DNA from: JBBRHH01 sp038222915
GTDB lineage: Bacteria; Planctomycetota; Phycisphaerae; Tepidisphaerales; Tepidisphaeraceae
Length of the DNA: 14,171 nt
Assembly: GCA_038222915.1 (NCBI GenBank)
Contig: JBBRHH010000095.1
Location: 1-14,171, forward strand
Direction of reading: 5' to 3'
Shown here: positions 6,920 to 14,171 of the stretch, one piece after another
How positions within the stretch are numbered: position 1 is the first letter of the stretch
How the letters are laid out: each line of letters opens with the position of its first letter
Translations under genes and position numbers: made by a program
The notes under the pieces: generated by a model
The model's input: only the letters and a program-made list of their open reading frames with translations
Databases searched by the model: none
Told to the model about the DNA's origin: nothing

Positions 6920-8761
6920 TTAATTTTTCAAACTGATATGCAGATGGGTAATAAGCCAAAAAATGGCGATGGCGACGATAGGGAGCGCGATCGCCAGGAT
7001 AGTCAGGCGATGAGCGCCCCAGCCGCTTTTCCATGGTGTGGGCGCCTGCAGCCGATCCGCTCGACCCGTCATCTGCACGGTCTCCGGATGATCCAGTTCT
7101 TCCTTCATCACCTTCGCATTGGGATAGCGATCGATCGGGCTGCGCTCCATGGCGTGCAGGATAATCTCTTCAACCTGCGGCGAAATCTTAGGATTGCGCT
7201 TGCGCGGCGCGGTTGGATCGCCGGTCAGCCGTGCATTCATGATCACGAACGGCGATGATCCTTCGAACGGCGGCACGCCGGTCACCATTTCGTAGAGCAG
7301 CGCCCCAAGGCTGTAGATATCGGTTCGGCCGTCGCCGCGCTTGCCCTTCACCTGCTCCGGGGCAATGTAATCCGGCGTTCCCATTGCCGGCGTGAATCCG
7401 CCGAAGGTGAGCCGGCGCATTCCTTCCAATTTGGCGATACCAAAATCCATGATGCGGATCGAGCCATCGTTGCAGATCATGATGTTCTCCGGCTTCAGAT
7501 CGCGATGGATGACCTCGTGCTCGTGCATGTAGTGCAGCGCCTCGCAGACCCGGCTGGCGATTTTGAGCGCGTCATGCTCCGGCAATGGGTTGACGTTTTT
7601 CAACAGCAGTCCAAGCGTCTGGCCTTCCAGAAACTCCATCGAGATATAAGGCCGGCAGCGCGCCTCGTCTTCTTCGTGTGGAAAGATGCGCAGGATATTC
7701 GGGTGATGAAGACGCCTGCCGATCTCCTCTTCGCGCTGAAAGCGCGTGAAGAAATTCGGGTCGGCCTCGTACTGCATCAGCGGCACCTTCAGCGCGACCG
7801 TGCCGCCCGACTTGGTGTCGACCGCCTTGTAAATCGTCGCCATGCCGCTGCGGCTGACGATGTCGGTGATTTGGTAACGATCGTCAAACAATTGGCCTGG
7901 CTCGGGTTCGCTACTCATAGATTTGTCCGGAGGGTCAGGGGTGTCCTGGTAGAAGGGAACGCCGCGGTAGTAGCCGGGCCGTTCGGTCTTGTCCACGTGA
8001 ATCACCTGGCAGGAGAGGTTGTCTTCCGTGCCACGTTTTTCGGCCAGCGCGGTCAGTTCGCGGCACGCATCGGCCGCGGGTAGTTTCGAAACAAGATCGT
8101 AGATCTCTCCTTCGGACAAGCAGCAATACAACCCATCGCTGCATTGCATCACGCGATCACCGCGCGTGACCGGGATTGCGTAATAGTCCATCCGCACCAG
8201 CGGCTCGTGGCCGATCGTGCGGGTCAGGACGGACCTGTTTTCACTCTGGTTGGCCTCCTCGGCCGTGATCAGTCCCATCTTCAACTGCATCCCGGCGTAC
8301 GAATGGTCGTAGGTGATGCGCCGGATGCGGCCCTGCGAAACCAGATAGACGCGGCAATCGCCGACGTGGCCGATGGCGATCTCCGTATTGCGAAAAATGG
8401 TGATGGTGAGTGTCGTCGCCATCCGCCCCTGGCCTTCCTGGATCTGCTTCATGCCGGTGTCATAGACAGCCAGGTTGGCGCTGTTGAACATGCTGCGCAA
8501 TAGCTGTGTCGAGTTTGACGCCGGCGGCGCTTGCAGGAACGTTTCCAAGGCCGTCTCGACGGCAAGGCGGCTGGCGACCTCTCCATCCCCCTGCCCGCCC
8601 ACGCCATCGGCGAGAAACGCAACCGCGCCGCGGGAGCGGCGATCGTCAATGTCCGACGGTTGCCAGAAAACGATGTAATCCTCGTTGTTTTGACGCACCG
8701 GCCCCTGGGAGGAGAGTTGAGAGTAGGACACTTCCATACGGACTGCCGCCGATAACGTCAT
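6920..8761 (-). CDS. Bifunctional PP2C-type phosphatase / Ser-Thr protein kinase, membrane-anchored
   Basis: The 613-residue protein fuses two opposing enzymes. Residues about 10-258 are a PP2C phosphatase with VRQNNED (22-28), ADGVGG (51-56, D52), GHVGDCR (131-137, D135), SDG (208-210) and EDN (246-248), which are the usual metal-binding acidic residues. Residues about 296-555 are a Hanks-type kinase with K325 in VALK, HRDLKPEN (419-426), DFG (439-441) and APE (467-469). All catalytic residues are present, but the glycine loop reads VSRSGMATIYKA and lacks the first two glycines. One transmembrane helix lies near the C-terminus (about 586-606), leaving both enzyme domains in the cytoplasm and only a very short tail outside. 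Fusions of this order are annotated as bifunctional kinase/phosphatases. Substrates are unknown. The start at 8761 is uncertain; the ATG at 8737 (MEVSYSQ) is an equally good choice. The gene is divergent from the barrel-cupredoxin-kinase operon. Confidence 0.92.
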   Translation of the reverse strand: MTLSAAVRMEVSYSQLSSQGPVRQNNEDYIVFWQPSDIDDRRSRGAVAFLADGVGGQGDGEVASRLAVETALETFLQAPPASNSTQLLRSMFNSANLAVYDTGMKQIQEGQGRMATTLTITIFRNTEIAIGHVGDCRVYLVSQGRIRRITYDHSYAGMQLKMGLITAEEANQSENRSVLTRTIGHEPLVRMDYYAIPVTRGDRVMQCSDGLYCCLSEGEIYDLVSKLPAADACRELTALAEKRGTEDNLSCQVIHVDKTERPGYYRGVPFYQDTPDPPDKSMSSEPEPGQLFDDRYQITDIVSRSGMATIYKAVDTKSGGTVALKVPLMQYEADPNFFTRFQREEEIGRRLHHPNILRIFPHEEDEARCRPYISMEFLEGQTLGLLLKNVNPLPEHDALKIASRVCEALHYMHEHEVIHRDLKPENIMICNDGSIRIMDFGIAKLEGMRRLTFGGFTPAMGTPDYIAPEQVKGKRGDGRTDIYSLGALLYEMVTGVPPFEGSSPFVIMNARLTGDPTAPRKRNPKISPQVEEIILHAMERSPIDRYPNAKVMKEELDHPETVQMTGRADRLQAPTPWKSGWGAHRLTILAIALPIVAIAIFWLITHLHISLKN

Positions 8762-8782
8762 GCGCGGAATGGTTGATCGCAG

Positions 8783-8810
8783 ATAATAGGCAAGGCCACC
8801 CCTGCCGCAA
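8783..8810 (-). promoter_or_regulatory. Possible sigma-70-type promoter for the kinase/phosphatase gene
   Basis: On the minus strand TTGCGG (8805-8810) and TATTAT (8783-8788) are separated by 16 bp. The -10 matches 5 of 6 consensus bases, the -35 only about half. Transcription would start near 8776, leaving a very short leader for the ATG at 8761 but a normal one for the ATG at 8737. Confidence 0.3.
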
Positions 8811-8849
8811 CCCGCACGACGGCGGCCAGTAGCCCAGTGAACGACACAT

Positions 8850-8901
8850 CAGCTAATCGGCATAGCTGTTATTTCGCGAGCAATTGCCGCCGATTAACAG
8901 C
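8850..8901 (+). promoter_or_regulatory. Overlapping inverted repeats directly upstream of the beta-barrel gene
   Basis: Three perfect inverted pairs share this stretch. They are CAGCTA/TAGCTG (8850-8855 with 8863-8868), TAATCGGC/GCCGATTA (8854-8861 with 8889-8896) and GCTGTTA/TAACAGC (8865-8871 with 8895-8901). They overlap, so in RNA they cannot all form at once. The last arm ends two bases before the ATG at 8903. It could be a regulator-binding site, or a leader structure that blocks translation. Function is inferred only from position and symmetry. Confidence 0.4.
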
Positions 8902-8902
8902 G

Positions 8903-10063
8903 ATGATGCCTCTCCCGCTCTATAGAGCCGCACTTCCCTGCCTGCTTGGACTTTGCGTCTATGCCGTGGCTGCGCCGGCGGATCTGGATACCAAGGCGGC
9001 GACGGTCAATTCGAGCGACGTCCCGCCGCCGGAAACACTGAAAGAAGAGCTGTTGAGCAAGCTGCCGCCGGCCGTCGCGGAAGGGCTGGATGTGGATGCC
9101 TGGCTATGGATGTCGTACCTCCACAACGACCAGAGCAGCGACAACAATATTTACGACCTGCAACTCTCGCTGGATGTCACCAAGACCTTCGGGCGGCGCG
9201 TCGCGACGTCCTTCGAAGGCAACTTCATCGACGCCAATGGCGAGCGGCGCGTGGAGCTGGAACAGGGCTTCATCTCCTTTCTTCTCTCGGAGAAGTCACA
9301 GACGCTCCTGACCGTCGGGAAATTCAACGCCAACTTTGGCGTCGAAGCCCGGGATTTCTGGAATCGGACCAACGGCACCACCAGCCTGCTGTTTGCCGCG
9401 CAACCGCAGGACTTGATCGGCGTGATGATCACGCAACCGATCGGAAACACCGGCATCACCCTTCGGCCATTCATCACCGCAGATTTTCAGGGGGCGTACA
9501 ACTTCGACCAGCCTCCGTCTTTCGGCATGACGGTCGAGTATCGCCCGAACAACGCTCTGACGCTGGCGGTGACCAACTGGGTGGGGCCGGGCATGGTGCT
9601 GTATGAAGGGCGGCCGCTCCGAGCGCCGTTCAAGGGCGGAGAATACGGATCGTCCGATGTGGTGGAAAACTGGCAGGGGCCAAACCTTTATGCCGAGCGC
9701 GGGGGCACGCTCTACTTCATGGACGCCAAGGCGATCTGGCAGCCGCGGCCTGACCTGATGCTGGCGGCCGAATATCTGGTCGGCTCGACGAGCGTTTCCG
9801 AAGCAAGCTGGGGATGGTGGGGCGCGATGGCGCTCGCTCACTTTGATATCACCGATCGCCTGGGCGTCTTCGCCCGCTTCAGCTATCTCGACGATCGCGA
9901 CTGGCTCGTCTCCGGGGAATATCAGCGACTGCACGAAATCAGTGGCGGCGTTGGATATCGGATTAACAAGTACATCGAGGTACGCGGCGAATACCGCCAC
10001 GACCACGGCACCGTCACCGGAGACAGCAACAGTGTCTCCGTTCACCTGGCGATGGGCTATTAA
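8903..10063 (+). CDS. Outer-membrane beta-barrel protein (porin-like, BBP2/OmpL-type)
   Basis: The product has 386 residues when started at 8903, where a signal peptide begins (MMPLPLYRAALPCLLGLCVY, cleavage near AVA-A at about 23). An in-frame ATG at 8837 would add 22 polar residues in front of the signal and is not preferred. The mature part has alternating hydrophobic and polar stretches with many aromatic residues and Gly/Asn turns, as in beta barrels. The stretch GKFNANFGVEARDFWNR resembles the beta-barrel porin-2 (BBP2) family. The chain ends in a short strand, SVSVHLAMGY, with a terminal aromatic residue, as is usual for barrel insertion. The likely role is a channel for small solutes or metal complexes in the outer membrane. 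It is the first gene of a tight operon with a cupredoxin, a hybrid kinase and a response regulator, which hints that the transported solute and the sensed signal may be linked. Confidence 0.82.
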   Translation: MMPLPLYRAALPCLLGLCVYAVAAPADLDTKAATVNSSDVPPPETLKEELLSKLPPAVAEGLDVDAWLWMSYLHNDQSSDNNIYDLQLSLDVTKTFGRRVATSFEGNFIDANGERRVELEQGFISFLLSEKSQTLLTVGKFNANFGVEARDFWNRTNGTTSLLFAAQPQDLIGVMITQPIGNTGITLRPFITADFQGAYNFDQPPSFGMTVEYRPNNALTLAVTNWVGPGMVLYEGRPLRAPFKGGEYGSSDVVENWQGPNLYAERGGTLYFMDAKAIWQPRPDLMLAAEYLVGSTSVSEASWGWWGAMALAHFDITDRLGVFARFSYLDDRDWLVSGEYQRLHEISGGVGYRINKYIEVRGEYRHDHGTVTGDSNSVSVHLAMGY

Positions 10064-10067
10064 CTGT

Positions 10068-10072
10068 TGAGG
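10068..10072 (+). promoter_or_regulatory. Shine-Dalgarno sequence TGAGG deciding the start at 10079
   Basis: TGAGG lies six bases before the ATG at 10079. The longer frame would start at a TTG (10067) that overlaps this site, so the ATG is the better start. Confidence 0.65.
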
Positions 10073-10078
10073 CCTTCC

Positions 10079-10903
10079 ATGCGATTTACGATTTTACCTC
10101 CCGCACTCCTCGCCTTCGCAATGGCGGCACTGTTGGCCACTGCCGAAGAGCCTGCGCCGCAGATCGCAAAACAATCGCCTGCCACGAAACCCGCGACCGT
10201 ACCTGCCAACGGCACGATCCACGGTCAGGTTACCATCGCCGCCGGGCTCGATATTCAGAAACCGGATTTGACGCGTGTGGTGGTTTATGTCGCGTCCAAC
10301 CCGGAACTCGATGCGCTTCCACTTCCGTCGGGCCGCCCTGTGGTCAGCCAGCACAACAAGACGTTCGTGCCCAACTTTACTGTCGTATCGCGGGGAACGG
10401 ACGTGGAATTTCCCAACTGGGACCATTTCGATCACAACGTCTTCAGCCGCTCAAAGGCCGCCCCGGCCTTTGACCTGGATCGCTATCCGTACGGCGTGTC
10501 GAAGTCCCGCCAGTTCGACAAGCTCGGCATTGTCCAACTGTTCTGCAACGTGCATCCGAATATGCGCGCGATCATCTTTGTAACGCCCAACCATTATTCT
10601 GCCCGAGCCGACGCGGATGGAAAGTTCCAGATCACCGGCCTTCCGGCAGGTCATTACGAGCTTGTCGCGTGGCACGAACGGTGTGAAGAACAGCGCAAGC
10701 CGTTTGATGTCGCCGTGTCGTCCGACGCCGATATCTCGTTTGCGCTGGAGGAGAGCCGCCGCAGCATCCTCGCCAACGATCCACCCGAACGCCGCGCCGC
10801 ATACGGCGTCGAGCGAGGGCTCGGAATCAAGCGAGAGAGGCTCGATCTGCCGGTGGTTGAAGAGAGTCATCCCGCTCCGCCCCCCGCGAAACCGGAACAT
10901 TAA
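10079..10903 (+). CDS. Secreted cupredoxin-like (plastocyanin/MauL-like) protein
   Basis: The 274-residue protein begins with a signal peptide (MRFTILPPALLAFAMAALLA, cleavage near ATA at about 22). A Pro/Ala/Lys-rich linker follows. A blue-copper type domain (about 90-170) shows the full type 1 copper ligand set: H119 in DHFDHNVFS, then C156, H159 and M162 in CNVHPNM. The flanking parts (about 45-75 and 172-222, with DGKFQITGLPAGHYELVAWH) look like a carboxypeptidase-regulatory-like beta sandwich. This arrangement is often annotated as methylamine utilization protein, but there are no mau genes here, so that role should not be assumed. It ends in a Pro/Glu-rich tail. It may carry electrons or copper in the periplasm, or present copper to the sensor kinase encoded 10 bp downstream. 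It follows the barrel gene by 15 bp and is surely in the same operon. Confidence 0.85.
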   Translation: MRFTILPPALLAFAMAALLATAEEPAPQIAKQSPATKPATVPANGTIHGQVTIAAGLDIQKPDLTRVVVYVASNPELDALPLPSGRPVVSQHNKTFVPNFTVVSRGTDVEFPNWDHFDHNVFSRSKAAPAFDLDRYPYGVSKSRQFDKLGIVQLFCNVHPNMRAIIFVTPNHYSARADADGKFQITGLPAGHYELVAWHERCEEQRKPFDVAVSSDADISFALEESRRSILANDPPERRAAYGVERGLGIKRERLDLPVVEESHPAPPPAKPEH

Positions 10904-10913
10904 TCGACTCATC

Positions 10914-13900
10914 ATGCGGTTTCGTACGAAGCTATTCATCATCTGGGCGACGACGGTGCTCGTGCCGGTCGGCGGCGTCGTCTGGCCGTTGCAACGCATG
11001 TTGCGAACCAGCTTCGACCGCGTCGCCAACGCGGGTTTCGCCGGGACCGGGCAAAGTCTTGCGAGCATTCAGAACGAGCGCCTGAGCCGCATGCGCCAGG
11101 CCGGTGCGCTGGTTATGAGCATCCCGGAGCTTCGAGCGCTGATCGCCGAACAGAATTACGAGATCGCTCCTGAAAACCTCGCGAGCCTGCAGGAGAGGCT
11201 CGATAGCCTTCGCAAGCTGGTTGATGTCAGCTTCATTTGCGTCATCGATGGGCACGGCACGTTGATCGCGCAAAACAATGGATCACCGTGGTCGTCACTC
11301 CCTGATCTGCGCGAGTACATCGTCGGATCAACGCAGGCCCAGGCGATGGTGAAGCGACTGTTCAAGGCCAATCCCGCCGCTGTCCAAAAAGGTGAAAACG
11401 GCCTTTGGGTTTATCAGGGTCGCATCTACCAGGTGGTGGGTCTGCCGCTGGTTTTCGATTCTGCGGATGATGACCAGGCGTCGCAGATCGACGGGGCGCT
11501 CATCATGGCGGTGCCCATGAGTGATGCGATCGCGTCCACGCTCGGACGCAGCCACGACTGCGATATCACCTTCCTCGCGGAAGGAAAAGCCCTCGCGTCC
11601 AGCCTTCCGCCGGCGCAGCGGGCGGAGCTGACCGCAGTCTTCGACAAGAGCAACTGGCCATACGTCACGCCCTTTAACCTTCGCCTCCGCGACAAGACCT
11701 ATCGCTCGTCCCTCGAGCCGCTCTCTGACGCCTGTTCAGGCGTTCGCGTGGGCGCCATGCTCGTTCAGAGCAACACCGCCCCCGCCAACGACGTGCAGCA
11801 GACGGTTTGGGAGAGTCTCACGGTGATCATGTTCGGCGGCCTGCTTGTCGCACTCGTGATCAGCTTCGTTCTCAGCGGCGCCGTTACGCGCCCAGTCCGC
11901 GACATCGTCCGTGGAGCTCGAAGCGTCGCCGCGGGAGATCTTGGCATCGCGCTGCCGGTTAAACGACACGACGAACTGGGCGAGCTGGCCATTGCGTTCA
12001 ACGACATGGTCGCCGGTCTTCGGCGACAACGCGAACTCACGGCGCTCGTCGAAGAGTCCCAGGCGGCGAATAGGGCGAAGGGGCAGTTTCTCGCCAATAT
12101 GAGCCATGAAATCCGCACGCCGCTTCACGGCGTGATCGGTATGTCAGAGCTTCTGCTTCGCACCGGCCTCAACGAGCGGCAACGCCGCTACGTGGGCCTG
12201 GTCAAGTCGTCGGCGGAAGTGCTCACCACCCTCATCAATGACATTCTCGACTTCTCCAAGATCGAGTCCGGCAAGCTGGAACTGGAAGTGATCGACTTTG
12301 ATTTGTCCGCTCTGGTCGAAGATGTTGTCGAGCTTATGGCCGAAAAGGCGTTCGCGAAGGGCTTGGAAATCGCCAGCCTGATTCATCCCGACGTTCCGGC
12401 GATGGTGCGCGGCGACGCCACGCGCGTTCGCCAGATTCTTCTGAACCTCATCAGCAACGCTGTGAAGTTCACTCAGACTGGAAGCGTGTTTGTGGAAGTT
12501 GAGACTGTAAACCAGCCAGGGTTGTCATCCGTCCGATTCTCCGTACGTGATACTGGCCTCGGAATTCCGGCCGATCGGCTCGACCGGCTTTTCAAATCGT
12601 TTTCGCAGGTCGATGCGTCAACGACGCGCCGGTTTGGCGGCACAGGCCTCGGCCTTGCCATCTGCAAACAACTGGTTGAATTGATGGGCGGCGCGATCAA
12701 CGTCGAAAGCTCGCCGGGCAATGGCTCAACATTCAGCTTTGCGATCGCGTTCGCAGCGGCGCAGGCTAATTCTTCCACCGCAACGGTTCGCCCGATCCTA
12801 AGCGGCAAAGCAGTTTTAATTGTCGATGACAGCTTGTGCATACAGCTTGTCATTCAGCAGTATCTTGGCGCGGCGGGAATGCATGTCCAAATCGCTTCAA
12901 GTGGCGGCGCTGCGCTGGCGACGCTGCGTGCGGCGCACGCATCGGCCGGACGCACAGTTATCCTGATCAGCGATCGCCTATCAGGCATGTCCGTGACGCA
13001 GTTCCGCGCTGGTTTGGAATCAGGCGGGCTTGTCGATGGAGTAGTCCTGCTGCCGATGTCGCGCTCGCAGAACGAGGACAGTAACGGCACTCTTCACAGG
13101 CCAATCCGGCGGCAAGAGCTTCTGGACGCGATCGCGAGCGCGCTCGATCCAGCGGTTGCGCCTATCAGCGTCGCGCAAGATGAGCCTGCTGCCCCCGCTT
13201 TAACCAGAAAGCCATTCCGACTCCTTCTTGCTGAAGATCAGGAAGTGAACCAGATCGTGGCGTCGGAACTGCTGAGCGACGCCGGATATGCATTTGACGT
13301 CGTGACCGATGGACTCAGCGCCGTTAGCGCGATTCAGAAGTGTAAGTACGATCTCATCCTCATGGACTGTCAGATGCCGGGAATGGATGGCCTGGAGGCG
13401 ACTCACGAGATACGCAGGATCGAGCAGGAGCGTGCAGAGCAATCGGGCGAAGCGCTAAAGTCGATTCCGATAATCGCGCTGACAGCGAATGCGAGCGAGT
13501 CAGATCGCCAGCACTGCCTCCGGGCGGGAATGACGGGTCACTGCGGAAAACCGTTCAACGCGCGGCAGTTGCTGGAGACTATCGCGGCTCATCTACCGAC
13601 CCATGTCGATATCGTGCCGCCCCAAACTGAGGCCGTGGATCAGTCGATAACACTGGCAGGCGCGGAGGTTGTCCCGTTCCAGGCTAGTGCGGTGATGGAA
13701 CGCTGTACGGGCAAAGCTGCGCTCGCGGCCATCGTGCTTGAAAAGTTCGAAAAACAGGCGCACGAAGTTATCAAGCAACTGGATAGCTGTCTGCTGTCGA
13801 ACGATCTGGCCGGCCTGGCACGGGTCTCGCATTCGATTAAAGGCACGGCAGGTCTTTTTGCCGCCGACGGTTTGCGATCGGCTGCGGCACGGCTTGAGGA

Positions 13901-14045
13901 AATTGGTCGAAACAGCGAGATCAGCCTCGCGGCGGAATGTGTCGGACAACTTCGACTGGAAGTGGACCGGTGTGCGGCGCATGCGGCTTTGATCAGGCAG
14001 CAAATGACTTCAGGTTCGAAAGCGGTTTTGAATTCGGGTGATTGA
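10914..14045 (+). CDS. Hybrid sensor histidine kinase with periplasmic sensor, two receiver domains and HPt
   Basis: The 1043-residue protein has a first membrane helix (about 5-25), a periplasmic region of some 275 residues that looks like a double Cache (dCache_3-like) sensor, a second helix (about 301-323) and a HAMP domain (about 318-370). HisKA follows with SHEIRTPLHGVIG (phospho-acceptor H398), then HATPase_c with NLISNAVKFT (N511, N515), DTGLGI (546-551) and GGTGLGLAI. The first receiver (about 632-745) is degenerate. It keeps the acidic pair D638/D639, but its phosphorylation region reads ILISDRLSGM and the conserved Lys is R729. The second receiver (about 768-893) is canonical, with D775, D818 and K879. 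The C-terminal HPt carries HSIKGTAG (H973). Phosphate should pass H398 to D818 to H973 and then to a separate regulator. The frame is open further upstream to 10617, but that part overlaps the cupredoxin gene out of frame, so the ATG at 10914 is used. Confidence 0.93.
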   Translation: MRFRTKLFIIWATTVLVPVGGVVWPLQRMLRTSFDRVANAGFAGTGQSLASIQNERLSRMRQAGALVMSIPELRALIAEQNYEIAPENLASLQERLDSLRKLVDVSFICVIDGHGTLIAQNNGSPWSSLPDLREYIVGSTQAQAMVKRLFKANPAAVQKGENGLWVYQGRIYQVVGLPLVFDSADDDQASQIDGALIMAVPMSDAIASTLGRSHDCDITFLAEGKALASSLPPAQRAELTAVFDKSNWPYVTPFNLRLRDKTYRSSLEPLSDACSGVRVGAMLVQSNTAPANDVQQTVWESLTVIMFGGLLVALVISFVLSGAVTRPVRDIVRGARSVAAGDLGIALPVKRHDELGELAIAFNDMVAGLRRQRELTALVEESQAANRAKGQFLANMSHEIRTPLHGVIGMSELLLRTGLNERQRRYVGLVKSSAEVLTTLINDILDFSKIESGKLELEVIDFDLSALVEDVVELMAEKAFAKGLEIASLIHPDVPAMVRGDATRVRQILLNLISNAVKFTQTGSVFVEVETVNQPGLSSVRFSVRDTGLGIPADRLDRLFKSFSQVDASTTRRFGGTGLGLAICKQLVELMGGAINVESSPGNGSTFSFAIAFAAAQANSSTATVRPILSGKAVLIVDDSLCIQLVIQQYLGAAGMHVQIASSGGAALATLRAAHASAGRTVILISDRLSGMSVTQFRAGLESGGLVDGVVLLPMSRSQNEDSNGTLHRPIRRQELLDAIASALDPAVAPISVAQDEPAAPALTRKPFRLLLAEDQEVNQIVASELLSDAGYAFDVVTDGLSAVSAIQKCKYDLILMDCQMPGMDGLEATHEIRRIEQERAEQSGEALKSIPIIALTANASESDRQHCLRAGMTGHCGKPFNARQLLETIAAHLPTHVDIVPPQTEAVDQSITLAGAEVVPFQASAVMERCTGKAALAAIVLEKFEKQAHEVIKQLDSCLLSNDLAGLARVSHSIKGTAGLFAADGLRSAAARLEEIGRNSEISLAAECVGQLRLEVDRCAAHAALIRQQMTSGSKAVLNSGD

Positions 14046-14171
14046 TGAATGTGCTGATTGTTGATGATGACGAGATCGCCCTGCTGGTGCTGCAGCACGC
14101 GTTGCGCGAGGCTGGCCACCAAGTTGAAACCGCATCGAATGGCCGCGAGGCGCTCGAACGCCTGCGCGCCG
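14045..14171 (+). CDS. Response regulator, N-terminal receiver domain (partial, right edge)
   Basis: Only 42 residues are visible before the window ends: MNVLIVDDDEIALLVLQHAL and onward, with the acidic cluster D7/D8/D9 at the end of strand 1 as in CheY-like receivers. The phospho-acceptor Asp and any output domain are outside the window. Its ATG overlaps the TGA of the hybrid kinase gene by one base (TGATG), so the two are translationally coupled and this is the obvious final target of the kinase's HPt domain. Confidence 0.88.
   Translation, partial: MNVLIVDDDEIALLVLQHALREAGHQVETASNGREALERLRA

Noticed and set aside
7505..8083. A 192-codon open frame on the plus strand inside the kinase/phosphatase gene
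   Set aside because: It lies opposite intact kinase and phosphatase motifs and has no recognisable features of its own.
9296..10045. A 249-codon open frame on the minus strand opposite the beta-barrel gene
   Set aside because: The plus strand has a signal peptide and a barrel-like product; the minus frame shows no domain and is a shadow of GC-rich third positions.
10079..10903. Methylamine utilization role for the cupredoxin
   Set aside because: Similarity is only to the general MauL-like cupredoxin layout. No methylamine dehydrogenase subunit or maturation gene is in the window.
10617..10913. A 99-residue N-terminal extension of the hybrid kinase
   Set aside because: It overlaps the well-supported cupredoxin gene in another frame and has low-complexity Arg/Ser composition. 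The membrane helix expected at the kinase N-terminus begins right after the ATG at 10914.

Overview
The window reads as chromosomal DNA from a GC-rich, Gram-negative-type bacterium, most likely a planctomycete (Planctomycetota, perhaps Phycisphaerae). This rests on family signatures I recognise, not on a database search. The signatures are a type II/IV pseudopilin ending in an F-F-D-G-H-A-D motif, a Tad-type TadG-like protein whose C-terminal module looks lectin-like, a fused PP2C phosphatase/Ser-Thr kinase, and a very regular TPR protein fused to a glycosyltransferase-like domain. No rRNA, tRNA, CRISPR array, insertion sequence or phage gene is visible. Every gap between genes is shorter than 150 bases.

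Left part (1-4943): a TadG-like pilus/surface protein (minus strand, C-terminus cut by the window edge), a cardiolipin synthase with two HKD motifs (minus), and, divergent from it, a 761-residue TPR protein with a GT-B/heptosyltransferase-like C-terminus (plus).

Middle part (4931-8761, all minus strand): a secreted helical protein of unknown function with internal repeats and a Tyr/Gly-rich tail, whose 3' end overlaps the TPR gene by 13 bp. Next come a pseudopilin with a good extended -10 promoter and a membrane-anchored PP2C-kinase fusion.

Right part (8903-14171, all plus strand): the most interesting region is a tight run of four genes. It encodes an outer-membrane beta-barrel protein, a secreted cupredoxin-like protein with a full set of type 1 copper ligands, a 1043-residue hybrid histidine kinase (periplasmic sensor, HAMP, HisKA, HATPase, degenerate receiver, canonical receiver, HPt), and the start of a response regulator. 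Gaps are 15 bp, 10 bp and a 1-bp stop/start overlap, so the four are very probably co-transcribed. I infer a unit that senses something at the cell surface (copper, redox state or a small ligand) and relays it through a multistep phosphorelay to the regulator at the right edge. The region before the barrel gene carries three overlapping, mutually exclusive inverted repeats that could be an operator or a leader RNA switch.

Several starts were moved from the longest open frame: to 5764 for the secreted repeat protein, 8903 for the barrel protein, 10079 for the cupredoxin and 10914 for the kinase. The choices rest on signal peptides, Shine-Dalgarno sequences and neighbouring stops.
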